In this document: piece by piece, positions 23,400 to 33,367 of the stretch | Layout of the letters: each line of letters starts with the position of its first letter | How positions within the stretch are numbered: the first letter of the stretch is position 1 | NCBI GenBank assembly: GCA_963920635.1 | Contig: OY987299.1 | Coordinates: forward strand, 21,716,901-21,780,900 | From: Pseudeuparius sepicola | Lineage: Eukaryota; Arthropoda; Insecta; Coleoptera; Anthribidae | Direction: 5' to 3' | Length of the DNA: 64,000 nt | Position numbers and translations under genes: made by a program | Notes under the pieces: generated by a model | What the model saw: only the letters and a program-made list of their open reading frames with translations | Database searches by the model: none | Told to the model about the DNA's origin: nothing

Positions 23400-23830
23400 C
23401 CATCGTCTATGTGCTCTTGGCCCGATCCCCGATCCCGTTCCGTCTCCAGAAAGTCCCGGCCGCGGCATTGCGTATAGACCGGGGAGGACGCGGGGGCGGG
23501 GGTGCGCGGGGGGGGGCCCGTCCCCCGGTCATTGCGTATGCCGCCCATCCGGGGCCCCCGGGCGGCTCTTTATCTGGCAGCGCTATTTATCGACTGCTAG
23601 TGGACATCGCCCATAAAATATATTGGTTCCGGCCCGGCCGGCCGTAAAAAGTTAGCGTCGGTCCGGGGCGTCATTGCGCCGCACGCCCAGATACAAACGG
23701 CTGCTTATCGGGCCCCGGACACAATGACCTTTCCGGCTGCCCGGCCGAATTTATTCGACAGTCCCGGCGAAATATCGCCGTAATTGTCGGCACGCCGTGC
23801 ATCTTGTTTGGTCGGGAAGGAGGAAACGCC
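23400..23830. other. CpG-rich island (largest in window)
   Basis: About 430 bp of CpG- and GC-rich DNA (GGCCCGGCCGGCCG, GCGCGGGGGGGGGCCCG) with regularly spaced AT-rich cores (CTTTATCTGG, CTATTTATCG, GCCCATAAAATATATTGG, GCTTATCGGG, GAATTTATTCGAC). The cores look like GATA- or homeodomain-type sites. Open frames on both strands carry no domain. A regulatory role is an inference from composition only. Confidence 0.45.
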
Positions 23831-24174
23831 GGGGATGGAAAAGAAATGGCGAAGGAATTGTTGTACCTACTTCCACATTACATGCACATTATATAATCAT
23901 TAAAATAGGGAGACATATATTTTTTGCATTACTCACGATAGAAATGCTATAAGTTCAACTATTTCTCCATATACAGTGGTATAGGGTGTTTATAGTTACC
24001 TTTTAGCACTTAACTTTTTTATTTTTTGACCTAGAAAAAAAGGTTAAATAGAAAAGTTGAAGGATTCCAACAGAGCTATTTGAATGCAGAAAAACATCTG
24101 ATCATTGAGTAACAGAGATATACATATTATAACTATATATTTTTTAATATTTTTGTGGCTTATACAGTGACCGG

Positions 24175-24600
24175 CAGAAAGTTGGACACAAATGGAAAAC
24201 TTTAATAAAAGTTGGTGCATCATTTCAAACTGAAAACGCACATATCAAAATTTAAATATCTCTTTTTGGATACGAGGTAGATTCAAAAATGTCAAAATAA
24301 CTCAAGAGTAAAGTACCCTTCTTAAAATTCGGTAAAAAGTTACTTACAAAAGTTGTTTGGAATCAAAGGTGGATGTCAGATTTAAAATTACAGCTATCTA
24401 GTAAAAAAAAGAATATTAACTTTTTTATATTTTTTCGACCAGCCTGTGTATTACAAAAAAAAAACAAAATACCGCAAGCGCAACTTGACACACATGAATT
24501 TGCTACTAAACTTTAATTTTATTCGATTAGCAGCTAGAAATTTAAATTAATCGAAATAAGAGTTTAAAATATTAAATTTTTGTGTCCAACTTTCTGCCGG
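24175..24600 (-). mobile_element. Tc1/mariner-type MITE, copy 2 (inverted, right end clipped)
   Basis: Same family as the element at 22150-22640 but in opposite orientation. It begins CAGTGACCGGCAGAAAGTTG after a TA (24173-24174), and its other terminus stops at CTTTCTGCCGG (24600), lacking the last few bases and the TA. It diverges from copy 1 by scattered substitutions. Confidence 0.8.
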
Positions 24601-24609
24601 AGTGGCTCA

Positions 24610-26780
24610 CTCAAAATATCTCGGTTATTTTTTGACAGAAAAAATCGATGGCGGGTGCGATCGATAGCTCTTCCCATATGCCTTCTTTTGTCATGGAATA
24701 AGTTGCTACCAGTGTCCACCTAGGAAAACTACGGCCAACATTTCAAAAAATTTAAAAATTTTAATCTGCGCTATAACCTTAGACTAAAGGAGGGAAGAGA
24801 GGACGCGTAACGTGTATTTACGGACCATAGCAGAGAGTGTGCCCAAATAAAAATGTGATGCCATAATTTGGTGCCAGACGTCATGTGTGACAGAAGGTTT
24901 AGTTTTTGTGATTTTCTGCTAATACGGACTGAAGACCATGTTATTTTTGTGGCATCATAATGATGTTTTGTTCAGCTTTTGGCTGCAAGAGTCACATTTA
25001 GATATATTAGAAACATAGTTTCAAGGAAAAAAGACATTGTGTTATTTGTATACCGCCTCAAACAACTAAAATTTTGTTGATTTGTCTAAATTTGGTCCCT
25101 TTATAAATCAACAGTAATGCTTTATAGGCATTTTTCATTCTTTACCAGTCCCACGCGATACGCCACTGGTGGTGTCGAACTGGGCACACTCAATTTGGCT
25201 GGATTATGCGTCCTCTCTCCTCTCCCTTGTCTCAGGCTGTAACTTTTTTATTTCTGAAGGTACAGAAAAAAGTTTCATATGAAAATTGTTTGCAACAACT
25301 GTGAGAATACAACTATGGTAACAATTTTGAAATATAAGATATGACTAACTTTGGGTTCGAATTAAAAATTAAATTACCTAAAAATGTAGTCCACAGAAAT
25401 TGCAACGGGAAAGATTAGTTTATTTTTGATTATTATGTAAATGGTGCCAAAAAAATAAAATAATAGTATATTATACACCTAGGTTGAGAAGTGAGCCATT
25501 ATTTACCGAGCATTTTTATATCCTGAGGCGCGTAGCGCCGATTTCTTATACGGGCTAGGAGATGCTCACTAACAGAATAAACTTGTGCTTTAATCTGTGT
25601 AGTCAAGTTACTGGCGGCATTTTGTGCACAGTGTCAATTCTCAATACATGTGTGGACTTTAAAACTATATCTGTATATGACATATTAAGGAACACAAGAC
25701 AATACATAATAAAAATAATAAACAAATTCATAGACTTCAATAAAATAAAAATATAATGACGTAAATAATCAATATTTTAGAAGATAACTGACTTGACAAT
25801 CCTACTATAAATAACCTGGGTTCTAATACTGTTTATCCGAGGCACCATTTCGGTTATGTGAAATGCTCCCCCGGTGTTCGGGAGAGCGAAAAGTCTTCTA
25901 CCTTTGTTGTGATTGTTAAGTAACTCCCCTCTAAATACAAACCTCCAGAAGAAAAAACTATATGACAATCTTGGTGGGATATGGCCCAAGAGTCAGACCC
26001 AATCCCTTCATGAACAGAAGGGTGGTGAAAGAAACACCGAACCTGGGTAAATGATCTAGCTGTCAAGCCCAAAGCAAAAAGAAGAAGAAGAAGATATTTT
26101 TAACAAAAAAGGAAAAGAATTTGCATTAGAAAATCAAAAAGCGAGTCAAAAAGGTAATAAATTAAGTTAGACCACGATGTTTTTATCGCCACAACAGAAA
26201 AAATGTTTCCCTGAAAATTTAAAAACCGCAAAAAATATCGACCTTTTAGGATTTTCTCAGAATTTCTACATTTTTTTAATAATTTCTGTGAACAAGTAAA
26301 AAACAAGTAAATTTACGATATGTTGTGCAATTGGCAACTGCGCACCAGCCTTGACGCGCGAGCTTACCATTCGGAAAATATTTTTTTGGTTGACTTCAGA
26401 ATTTTTTAAATTTCGGATTCATATTAAGCTATTTTTTCTCCACCTGTCGTTAAAATTTTTACATCATGACTGAATCACCCTGTATAAAGGTTTCCGAGAT
26501 CTCCATGTACAGAACCGAAACTGAATTCCCCTGTATAAAAGACCCCAGCATGACATCATAACTTCATTGTTATTTGCTATCTGGAATGGCGCTGTAGTAG
26601 ACGAAAAAAATGGTAACTTTCTAGGTTATATTATGTATGTCAGTTTAGTCTGTCTTTGCGGTAAGCAATTCGCAGTTTTGTCATTATAACTATAATGTTA
26701 ATAAGTTTTCCTAGGTAGTTAACATTAAACTAATCAGTAAATTAGTAAGTACTATTAAAAATAAATAAATAAATTAATAA
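24610..26780. other. Non-coding; one probable retroposon tail
   Basis: No gene is supported. At about 25780-26095 a segment of moderate GC ends in (AAG)n followed by AT-rich DNA, as the 3' end of a LINE or SINE would. The motif GTGAGCCATTATTTACCGAGCATT (about 25492) is shared with 11875. CACCCTGTATAAAG lies near 26476. Confidence 0.35.
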
Positions 26781-26783
26781 GTA

Positions 26784-28150
26784 GGGGAAAGGTCCCGAAT
26801 TTGGACCTGCTTTTATTCCTATATAAGTTAACGGAAGCGACCTCTGTTGTCCGGTAACTGTAGCTTGTACAGTCTACAGCGCCTCCACAACATTGGCCGT
26901 CAGTGGAACTTACCTGAGGTTCAGAATCCGACCCGGTATGTTTTTATGTCGGCTGATGTAATATCGTTCTTGCGTTCTCTAATAAGCCGTCATTTTGTAC
27001 TGGTGAGTATTTTTATTCTTTGTTGTATTGTTACCTTTTAAGCAAGGTTGAGTCTTAACAGTTGGTCCAGTATTTCTAGCAACAAATGTTATAAATGTGA
27101 AAATTTTAAGCGAGGTTATAGTTCTCTAAATTGGACCACTTGCTAGTTCCTAAATTGGACCGGTCCAAGTTAAGCATCATTATTTTTATTTAAGGTTTAA
27201 GGTGAATATGGCACAAAGAGGAAAATATGGGAAATGCTTCTACATCTACAGACACTACGGCGAGGGAAACAGTAGAAGCAGGATGCGAGGCAGAATGTTC
27301 TATATTACCATCGCTTCAGAAAAAGAAGTCAGTTTCTGAAATATCGCCCCTGCCAATATTGAAGCGAAAAACGCGCACACCTGCTTCTAATCTTACTACT
27401 TCAATCATCACCAGTGGTCCCTATAAGGATGACCTTGAAGAGAAGCAGCGTAAAAAAATGGCCCCTCCTAAAACTATTAAAAATGTGTTTTTGTCTTCAA
27501 AGTTGGCCCCTAAAGGTAAAGCTTCTACGTCTTGTCGGAACAAATCTAGAAAGGGCAAACGCGTTTTGCCATTGAATAATTATTCATCAAGTGAATCAGA
27601 AAACGAAGACTGTTTTTGCATTGTCTGTCTTTCTCCATATTCCGAATCAAGTCCAGGAGCGGAATGGATTCGTTGTGTGTCGTGCAAAAAATTGGGCACA
27701 TGTGAAGTGAAGTGCACACATAGCCGCAATACCGACTACTATCAATGTATAAACTGTGAGTCTGATAGTGATTGACTAATTCTAATTACTTATACCTAAC
27801 ATTTCGTTATAGTAGGTACGGTAAGTCGATCTCAGAGTTATGTTTTTATTTTTCATAGAATGTAGTCCTAGTTTCAATATAAAAAATATTTACATAATGA
27901 ATAATAGAGATGGTCCAATTTAGGGAACCTGTGGTTCAAATTAGGAAACCGGTATCTTAAATTGGACCAATGACACTATTTTGAGTTTATTTTTTGTTCA
28001 TCAAACAAACAGACCTTTATGCTCTGTTATAAGATCTATGCTTATGTGACAATCCGAACAAAGTACTCAATTTTTTTCACCCAAATTTGGGTGAACGTTT
28101 ACATTTTATAGTGTATTTTCTTAGGTGGTCCAATATAGGGACCTTTCCCC
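26784..28150 (+). mobile_element. Deleted pogo/Tigger-like DNA transposon
   Basis: GGGGAAAGGTCCC opens the left end (26784) and GGGACCTTTCCCC closes the right (28150), both flanked by TA (26782-26783, 28151-28152). The inverted repeats extend to about 25 bp (..ATTTGGACC / GGTCCAATAT..). AATTGGACC-like motifs recur inside both subterminal regions. At 1.37 kb with only a C-terminal coding piece it is an internally deleted derivative of an IS630-Tc1-mariner group element. Confidence 0.85.
27227..27775 (+). CDS. C-terminal zinc-binding part of a pogo/Tigger-like transposase
   Basis: The 182-residue frame has a Ser/Thr/Lys-rich N-terminal two thirds, with a basic KKKS..LPILKRKTR block and an SSSESENEDC acidic turn. 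It ends in a cysteine cluster: CFCIVC, SPGAEWIRCVSCKK, then CEVKCTH and YYQCINC. This C-x2-C ... WI-x-C-x2-C pattern is the PHD-like tail common on DDE_1 transposases of insect Tigger/Jerky-type elements. The DDE core and CENP-B helix-turn-helix are absent. It may be a remnant exon, or a small protein able to bind partners of the intact transposase; expression is unknown. Confidence 0.6.
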   Translation: MGNASTSTDTTARETVEAGCEAECSILPSLQKKKSVSEISPLPILKRKTRTPASNLTTSIITSGPYKDDLEEKQRKKMAPPKTIKNVFLSSKLAPKGKASTSCRNKSRKGKRVLPLNNYSSSESENEDCFCIVCLSPYSESSPGAEWIRCVSCKKLGTCEVKCTHSRNTDYYQCINCESDSD

Positions 28151-28152
28151 TA

Positions 28153-29114
28153 TGTTCTATGGCTTTGTTACGACAAGGCAAAATGTAGCTACTTTCAGCT
28201 CATTGCTTTCGTAAGCAGCGTTGATAATAATCCCTGGCAACATAAACGTAACTAGGTCGTATTTTTAGGGGGGGGGGCTGATCAGGACAGGCTCAAGATT
28301 TTGCGGGGCCGGGTGCCGTATGAAAATGCGGGGCCCCGACAAGGAATTATTTAATCCATTAAGAAGAAATTTTTGAAAGTCGGTACCTACGCTACTTACA
28401 AAGGTATATTTTTTAACATGTCATTCTGTAAAATGGTAGGCCGGGGCTACGAGTTTGGATCACTTCTGTGACGTATATAGGAATTAATTTCGAGTGGTGG
28501 AGGGACATTTTTGTGTCTTTTTTTGAAACAAGGGCATTTAAATAATTCTAAAAAATGCGCCGCAGGCGAAATTTTTTAAAAATTTGAAGAAAAATTACAT
28601 AAAATTAGTCTTGGGAAATCCCAAGATCTTCAAATTTACAAGCTGGAGTGAATATTTTCAAATTCCGAAATGGGTTCGGTCCCGCCCTTCTAAATACGTT
28701 ACTGATTGGATCACCCTGTACCACCCTTGAGGTGCCACACCCGAAAACGTTAATTTTAAGGCTTCAAAAAATAATGTATAGGTCTATCTACTGGTAATTT
28801 TGAATCATCTTTAATTCATTTAAGAAAAATCATTATGAAAAAGTAGAGGTTTCCGAGTAGAAACGAGAGAAAAAATGTTGGGATTGTCTGCTATTTTGTG
28901 ATGCAAGATTATTTACATAGTGCATATTATTAACGAAACAACAATACACTGGATGAATAACAAAATAAAAGTCCGGAGTCTGGCACAGCAAAAGTACATT
29001 CTCCGACGCCCGTCTCGTCTCTCTTTCTCTCGGCAGCAGGCACGGTGTGTTCGCTCTCGCTTGCGCGTTTAAATTTCAGTCGGATTTTGTGGGGGCACAA
29101 GGCGCAAGATTCCG
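28153..29114. other. Non-coding left flank of the Polinton
   Basis: No gene is supported. A G-run (28267-28276) with GTAACTAGGTCG beside it resembles the poly-G transposon ends at about 1890 and 48915. The last 150 bp before the Polinton are GC-richer and of unknown nature. Confidence 0.4.
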
Positions 29115-29217
29115 CAAGAGAGTAGTGAGTCAAAGCGGGTTCTGGCCCAAAATGGCCGCCAAGGTCGTCGTTGTTGCGAAGTCGCGATGGGGTCTTCAAG
29201 GTCAAGGGGCGTGGTTA

Positions 29218-29430
29218 GAATAGCGTCAAGGTTAATTTCCGAGAACCGCTTCAAGGTTAATTTCTGGGAATTGATGTACCAGGTCAAGGGGTGTGGTTTC
29301 CTAGAATAGCTTCAAGGTTAATTTCCGAGAATCGCTTCAAGGTTAATTTCTGGGAATTGAAGGGGGGCGTGGTTAGAATAGCTTCAAGGTTAATTTCCGA
29401 GAATCGCTTCAAGTTGCTTCAAGGAGGCTT
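29218..29430. repeat. TCAAGGTTAATTTC repeats inside the terminal repeat
   Basis: The motif TCAAGGTTAATTTC occurs five times, alternately followed by CGAGAA or TGGGAA, in units of roughly 28-90 bp. The same array is in the right terminal repeat. It lies between the element tip and the first promoter, a place suited to binding replication, integration or transcription factors. Confidence 0.85.
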
Positions 29431-29513
29431 AGAGGTTAAAGTGTACCAGAGTGGCTTCTGGGAATTTGGGCGGGGTTTCAAAGGCATTTCCATTGCCCCA
29501 CCCCTCTAGCTTT

Positions 29514-29548
29514 GATAAAAGACAGAGTTTGCTGTTTGGAGTTCAGTA
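29514..29548 (+). promoter_or_regulatory. TATA box and initiator of the terminal-repeat gene
   Basis: GATAAAAG begins at 29514 and TTCAGTA carries the predicted start A at 29545, 31 bases on. This leaves an 11-base leader to the ATG at 29556. The right repeat carries the same promoter inverted. Confidence 0.7.
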
Positions 29549-29555
29549 GCCGAAG

Positions 29556-29876
29556 ATGGCTTGCAGCAAAATGGATTTGGAAACCATCAACAAAGTTGGT
29601 TGCTTGTCTCAGAAACCGACGGTAAAGTTAGTGGAATTGGATGAAGGCGTGCCGATGAAAATTCTCTCGGGCAAGGTGGTGCAAACGACGTTCGGGGAGA
29701 CCATTTTGCTGGAGTTGGAGGAGAGTGTCGTTTTCCTGCCGAACAGAGTGACACAGGCGTTCAAACCGTGCCTCGAACATTTTTCCAGTGAAAAATACGC
29801 GTTGGTTTACAAAGGACAACTGGATATGGGAAAAAACAAGGTCAATCAGTTTGAAATATGGTCATTGGGGGAATAG
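29556..29876 (+). CDS. Terminal-repeat-encoded small protein (left copy), possible OB-fold type
   Basis: A 106-residue protein beginning MACSKMDLETINK, encoded entirely within the terminal inverted repeat and therefore present twice. The core runs VKLVELDEGVPMKILSG (residues ~23-39), VVQTTFGETILLELEE (~41-56), VFLPNRV (~59-65), and a C-terminal KYALVYKGQ strand. The beta-rich pattern with T-x-F-G-E and FLP-x-R resembles short nucleic-acid-binding OB-fold-like proteins. The gene at 40662-40973 of the same element shows the same pattern, suggesting paralogues. A single-strand-binding role in replication would suit a protein-primed polymerase, but this is inference. Both copies have identical translations. 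Confidence 0.55.
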   Translation: MACSKMDLETINKVGCLSQKPTVKLVELDEGVPMKILSGKVVQTTFGETILLELEESVVFLPNRVTQAFKPCLEHFSSEKYALVYKGQLDMGKNKVNQFEIWSLGE

Positions 29877-30034
29877 AAAATTAACATGGAATTCTTCAAA
29901 TAGTAATTTGTGTTATAATCTTGTATTAGTCATAAAACGTACTTAATAAAGGAATATAAAAGCGTCATGCCTGTGTTTGAAAATATGTCATTATTTTTAA
30001 TAAAGGTTTAAACATCAGCCAGTCTTTTATTATG

Positions 30035-31230
30035 CGAGTAACATAGCATTGAAACGAATCATATAAATTTCAATCTTTATTTGCTATGAATTAAATAAAT
30101 GAAACTGTAGCGTATACATATCCCAGCACTTAACGATGTTTACTCCATCGCCCGACCGTAACAAACGGAAGCTGTGGCGCTTGCATCTTACACAGTCGGG
30201 AGCTACGCTGGGCGAGGCTCCTGCTAAGCGCCGCGGTGTCTGGCTACGGGCGGCGGCGGCCTGCCAGCGGCGGTGATCGGGCAACCCGGGAGCGGCGTCG
30301 AACAACCAGCGTGGCGGCGTGCGGCGTCGGACAGCCAGCGCGGGCGTGGCAGCTCAGCGGCGGCGGTGTCGGCTTTCGGAAAAGGTCCAAGCGTAGCGCA
30401 ATGCTTGGAAAAGGGGCTTGCAAATCGGCGGTCGGGGCCTGGGTCCAAGCCCCCTGCCAAATGCCGCGGCAGCAAAACCCCCTGCCATTTTGACAAGGGG
30501 CCGGATCCCCCCCATACCCAAAGGAATTACGAGGTCCGACGTAAGCGGTTCTACCTCTGGGTAGGGGCGGACCCTATCCTTACGTCGTAATTCAATACCT
30601 CAAACTTTCTGTGCCACCTCAATTTACCGAAAACTAATGGTACTTGTACGGTCAGTATATACAAACGCATATTTGTTTTCGACGGGTGGGTACAGGCAGA
30701 TCCAAGAAACACCAACTACCTTAAAGTAAACTTATGCTAAAGTAACATTAACCTAAAGTAAACTTAAACTAATTAAACCTAATGGTGTTTACAAACTCTC
30801 GCCACTGCCCCACACAGTTCAAGGCATTGCAGCGAGGAACGCGCAGTGACAATGTTAAAAAACATCTGATCCCGAACTTTTTTTTTAAAAGTCCTCGGTC
30901 ACCTTTCCCAGCCACTGCCATAGCTGAGTTTCAAATCTGGGAATACGAACTACCTTCACGTCGCATTTCTACCAGACCACCTCGCCAGAAATAAACAAAA
31001 TTTAGTCCAATATCTGATACAAGCGAAGTCCATTAAAAATTAGAATTCACATGTCTAATATCCCGATGCGGTCAACATAATTTGAACTCTAGTTCGTTAA
31101 GAGAACCTCTTCGCTATTTATGTGAGAATCTATGTGCCCCGCCGCAGTCGCCATAATTTGAATTTGGTAGATATAAATGGATATCTCCTTTAAGGAACAA
31201 AATCAGACAAGTAGGTTAAAAGCAGTTTTA
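30035..31230. other. Polinton interior without a recognised gene; GC-rich insert
   Basis: At 30120-30600 the sequence is strikingly GC-rich (GGGCGGCGGCGG, CAGCGGCGGTGATCGGGC), unlike the rest of the element. It is followed by an inverted repeat pairing GGAATTACGAGGTCCGACG (30520s) with CTTACGTCGTAATTC (30580s). This may be a foreign insertion. Overlapping open frames there look compositional. The remaining 600 bp shows no domain. Confidence 0.4.
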
Positions 31231-31233
31231 TTT

Positions 31234-32065
31234 TTAAAAAGTATTAACTACAAATGTATATAATAACGAAATTGTCATTTTATAATCGTCCACTTTGGTA
31301 GATGGCCAATGACCAGAGTCTGGTCCACACTCCCATCCTAGAATGGCTTCTGAATTCTCTTCATATTTTTTTATATTCTTTTGTAGCCATTTCAAAATAT
31401 GCATATGACGCTCATTATGTATAGGTTCAAATTTATAGGTTAATTTCATATCATTTAGTACCTTTGTAAAGTCCCTCAAATTTTCATATCTTGCAAGATA
31501 AGCGGCGGCACATATAAAATCATCAATACATATTAATAAATCTCTATAATTTGTTAAGTTTTTGGTAGGATACGACTGTTCTAAAAGGTATTCTTCACTT
31601 AATATGTTAAGAATATACATCTTATATTGGAGCCCAGAGTCCAAACCATGTTTCTTCAGAAGTCCATCAAGCGTAAAATAATTTATTTGTTCAATGTTTT
31701 CTGCGTCACATATATTAATGATTTGTATCACGTAATTATCAATATGCTGTTTTTTTTTCCAACATTAAACGATAGGTACAAATTTCATGGAGTTCTTGCT
31801 TGGCAACTTTTTCAAACCACTCGTTTGGGATAATAAAATCTTGTTTTTGTAGTATATAAGTCAATGAATCACCATGGCAATGCTGAAATAACACTCTGTG
31901 TGAGGCAAGATACGCCTTAAAGTCGATATTTACAAAGGCACTCATATTTACGAATATGTCGATGTGGTTCAGTGTTTGCTCTGCTATGTTTATAAACCAT
32001 CCGCTCTTTATATACCAAGGCGCAACCGCTAGAAAATTTAATTTTGCAACGAAGCAAAAATTCAT
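31234..32065 (-). pseudogene. Polinton unknown protein, split by a one-base shift at an A9 run
   Basis: Two collinear minus-strand frames appear to be one gene of about 275 codons. The first starts MNFCFVAKL at ATG 32065 and stops at 31739; the second is open before 31731 and ends ..YTFVVNTF at 31234. The first frame runs into a stretch of nine A's (about 31751-31759), and one base fewer there would lead directly into the second. No domain is recognised. The protein is helical in feel, with a W/H/C-bearing N-terminal part (NIDFKAYLASHRVLFQHCHG) and a DDFICAAAYLARYENLRDF block. The gene is transcribed away from the packaging ATPase. The break could be a true mutation, polymerase slippage at the A run, or a sequencing error. 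Confidence 0.55.
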
Positions 32066-32099
32066 GTCCTTGAAACCTACAATCTAGAAAAAAATGTTT

Positions 32100-32600
32100 C
32101 TAATGAAATATATTCCGAGAAAGAAGCTAAATGCTTTTATCAAATAAAAACAGCAGGGTGTCATTGAAAAAACCAACTTAATTGTCATATGACCTTGAAA
32201 ACGTAATCTGTAAATTTTCTTTTATAAACATTTGATTAGCCCCTTTGATATGCTACGACTTTTATTTGAAACATTTTTTTGTAGATTCCTTAGTTTATAA
32301 GATATTCAACTTTCAAGCGCATTACGTAATTATGAGACCAGTTGACTATCACCCAACTCGACCCGACTTTAAAATTGCTTGTGATGCGGGCGAAGGCGAA
32401 AGCCGACGCGGTGAGATTATAATCCCTGGTGAAGCCGGGCAATTGTCGATTCTTAGATTCAAGTAGCGCTCGGTATTTTTTTCTTTTATTATGTTCAGGA
32501 GAAGTCACTGTGTTGTAGATTATCACACGTTAGGAAAAGGATCACACTAAAAAGGCCGACAATTTTTAAATGATTTTGAATTTTTTTACAAGATAACTTT
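32100..32600. other. Spacer between divergent Polinton genes with a GC-richer patch
   Basis: The patch 32330-32470 is CpG-rich (GATGCGGGCGAAGGCGAAAGCC) compared with its surroundings and open in more than one frame, but has no recognised domain. It may be a small insertion. The ATPase promoter follows. Confidence 0.35.
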
Positions 32601-32605
32601 GAAAG

Positions 32606-32613
32606 TATAAATA
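32606..32613 (+). promoter_or_regulatory. TATA box of the packaging ATPase gene
   Basis: TATAAATA begins 45 bases before the ATG. Transcription would start near 32637, giving a leader of about 14 bases. No clear CAGT initiator is present. Confidence 0.5.
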
Positions 32614-32650
32614 GACATCAAATGTCTTATTAATTTTAAAAGAGTCCAAA

Positions 32651-33340
32651 ATGCAAATAAGACAACAACAAAGCTCTCTCCCTATTGAAAACTTAGACGT
32701 TGCGGATACAGGGATCAGACAGGCATCTAAGCATGGTAAACTGTTTCCAGAGTCCGTTAGAGCTGCGTTCATAGGACCTAGCAACTGTGGTAAAACAAAT
32801 GCCCTTTTAAGTATAATATTTAACAAAAATGGTCTGAAGTTTGAGAATATCTACGTTTATAGTAAAAGCTTATATCAGCCAAAATATCAGTTACTACAAG
32901 ATGTCTTAAAAAAAGTTCCTAAAATCGGATATTTTCCATTTAAAGCTAATGATGATGTCATTCCACCATCCGAGGCCTTGGAAAATTCAGTTTTTATTTT
33001 CGATGATGTGAGTTGTGATCGGCAAGATAAGATACGTGAGTTTTATTCGATGGGACGGCACAAAGGCGTTGATGTCATATATCTTTGTCAGACTTACTCG
33101 AAAATACCTAAACAGCTGGTCCGCGATAACTGTAATGTTATTGTACTATTTCGACAGGATGATATGAACTTACGTCATGTTTTTGATGAGCATGTGTCTC
33201 CGGATTTAACTTATGATCAATTTAAAGTTATGTGTAGCGAGTGCTGGAATAATGCTTACGGTACTTTAGTAATTGTAAAAGATTTTGAGTTAAAAAATGG
33301 GCGTTACAGAAATGGATTTGATAAGTATATAAAGCTGTAA
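32651..33340 (+). CDS. Polinton packaging ATPase (A32/FtsK-HerA type)
   Basis: A 229-residue protein. A P-loop lies in AAFIGPSNCGKTNALLS (about residues 38-54; GPSNCGKT is the Walker A), and a Walker B in SVFIFDDVSCD (about 114-124, hydrophobic strand ending DD). A sensor-like VIYLCQTYSKIPKQLVRDN motif follows (about 145-163). This matches the poxvirus A32-like genome-packaging ATPases carried by Polintons, which translocate DNA into preformed capsids using ATP. The length is usual for the family and no breaks are seen. The next gene's TATA box overlaps its last codons. A fragment of this gene (about 32811-32940) recurs near 42066-42205. Confidence 0.9.
   Translation: MQIRQQQSSLPIENLDVADTGIRQASKHGKLFPESVRAAFIGPSNCGKTNALLSIIFNKNGLKFENIYVYSKSLYQPKYQLLQDVLKKVPKIGYFPFKANDDVIPPSEALENSVFIFDDVSCDRQDKIREFYSMGRHKGVDVIYLCQTYSKIPKQLVRDNCNVIVLFRQDDMNLRHVFDEHVSPDLTYDQFKVMCSECWNNAYGTLVIVKDFELKNGRYRNGFDKYIKL
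33326..33334 (+). promoter_or_regulatory. TATA box for the DUF8207-like gene, inside the ATPase 3' end
   Basis: TATATAAAG lies in the last codons of the ATPase frame, 42 bases before the next ATG (33368). The predicted start is about 33357, with a leader of about 11 bases. Confidence 0.5.
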
Positions 33341-33367
33341 CTCAGCTGGATTAACTAATTTTGAATC

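Larger units (their letters stand above)
29121..30034 (+). repeat. Polinton left terminal inverted repeat
   Basis: Matches 47839-48753 as reverse complement almost base for base. It contains a tandem-repeat zone, a TATA/initiator promoter and a complete 106-codon gene. Weaker similarity continues inward to about 30085 (CAATCTTTATTTGCT). Confidence 0.95.

Noticed and set aside
23270..23647. Overlapping 78-92-codon frames in the 23.4-kb CpG island
   Set aside because: A composition effect; no start context, domain or splice structure.
30224..30590. Three overlapping Arg/Gly/Pro-rich frames in the Polinton
   Set aside because: They lie in the GC-rich block in several frames at once and resemble no Polinton protein.
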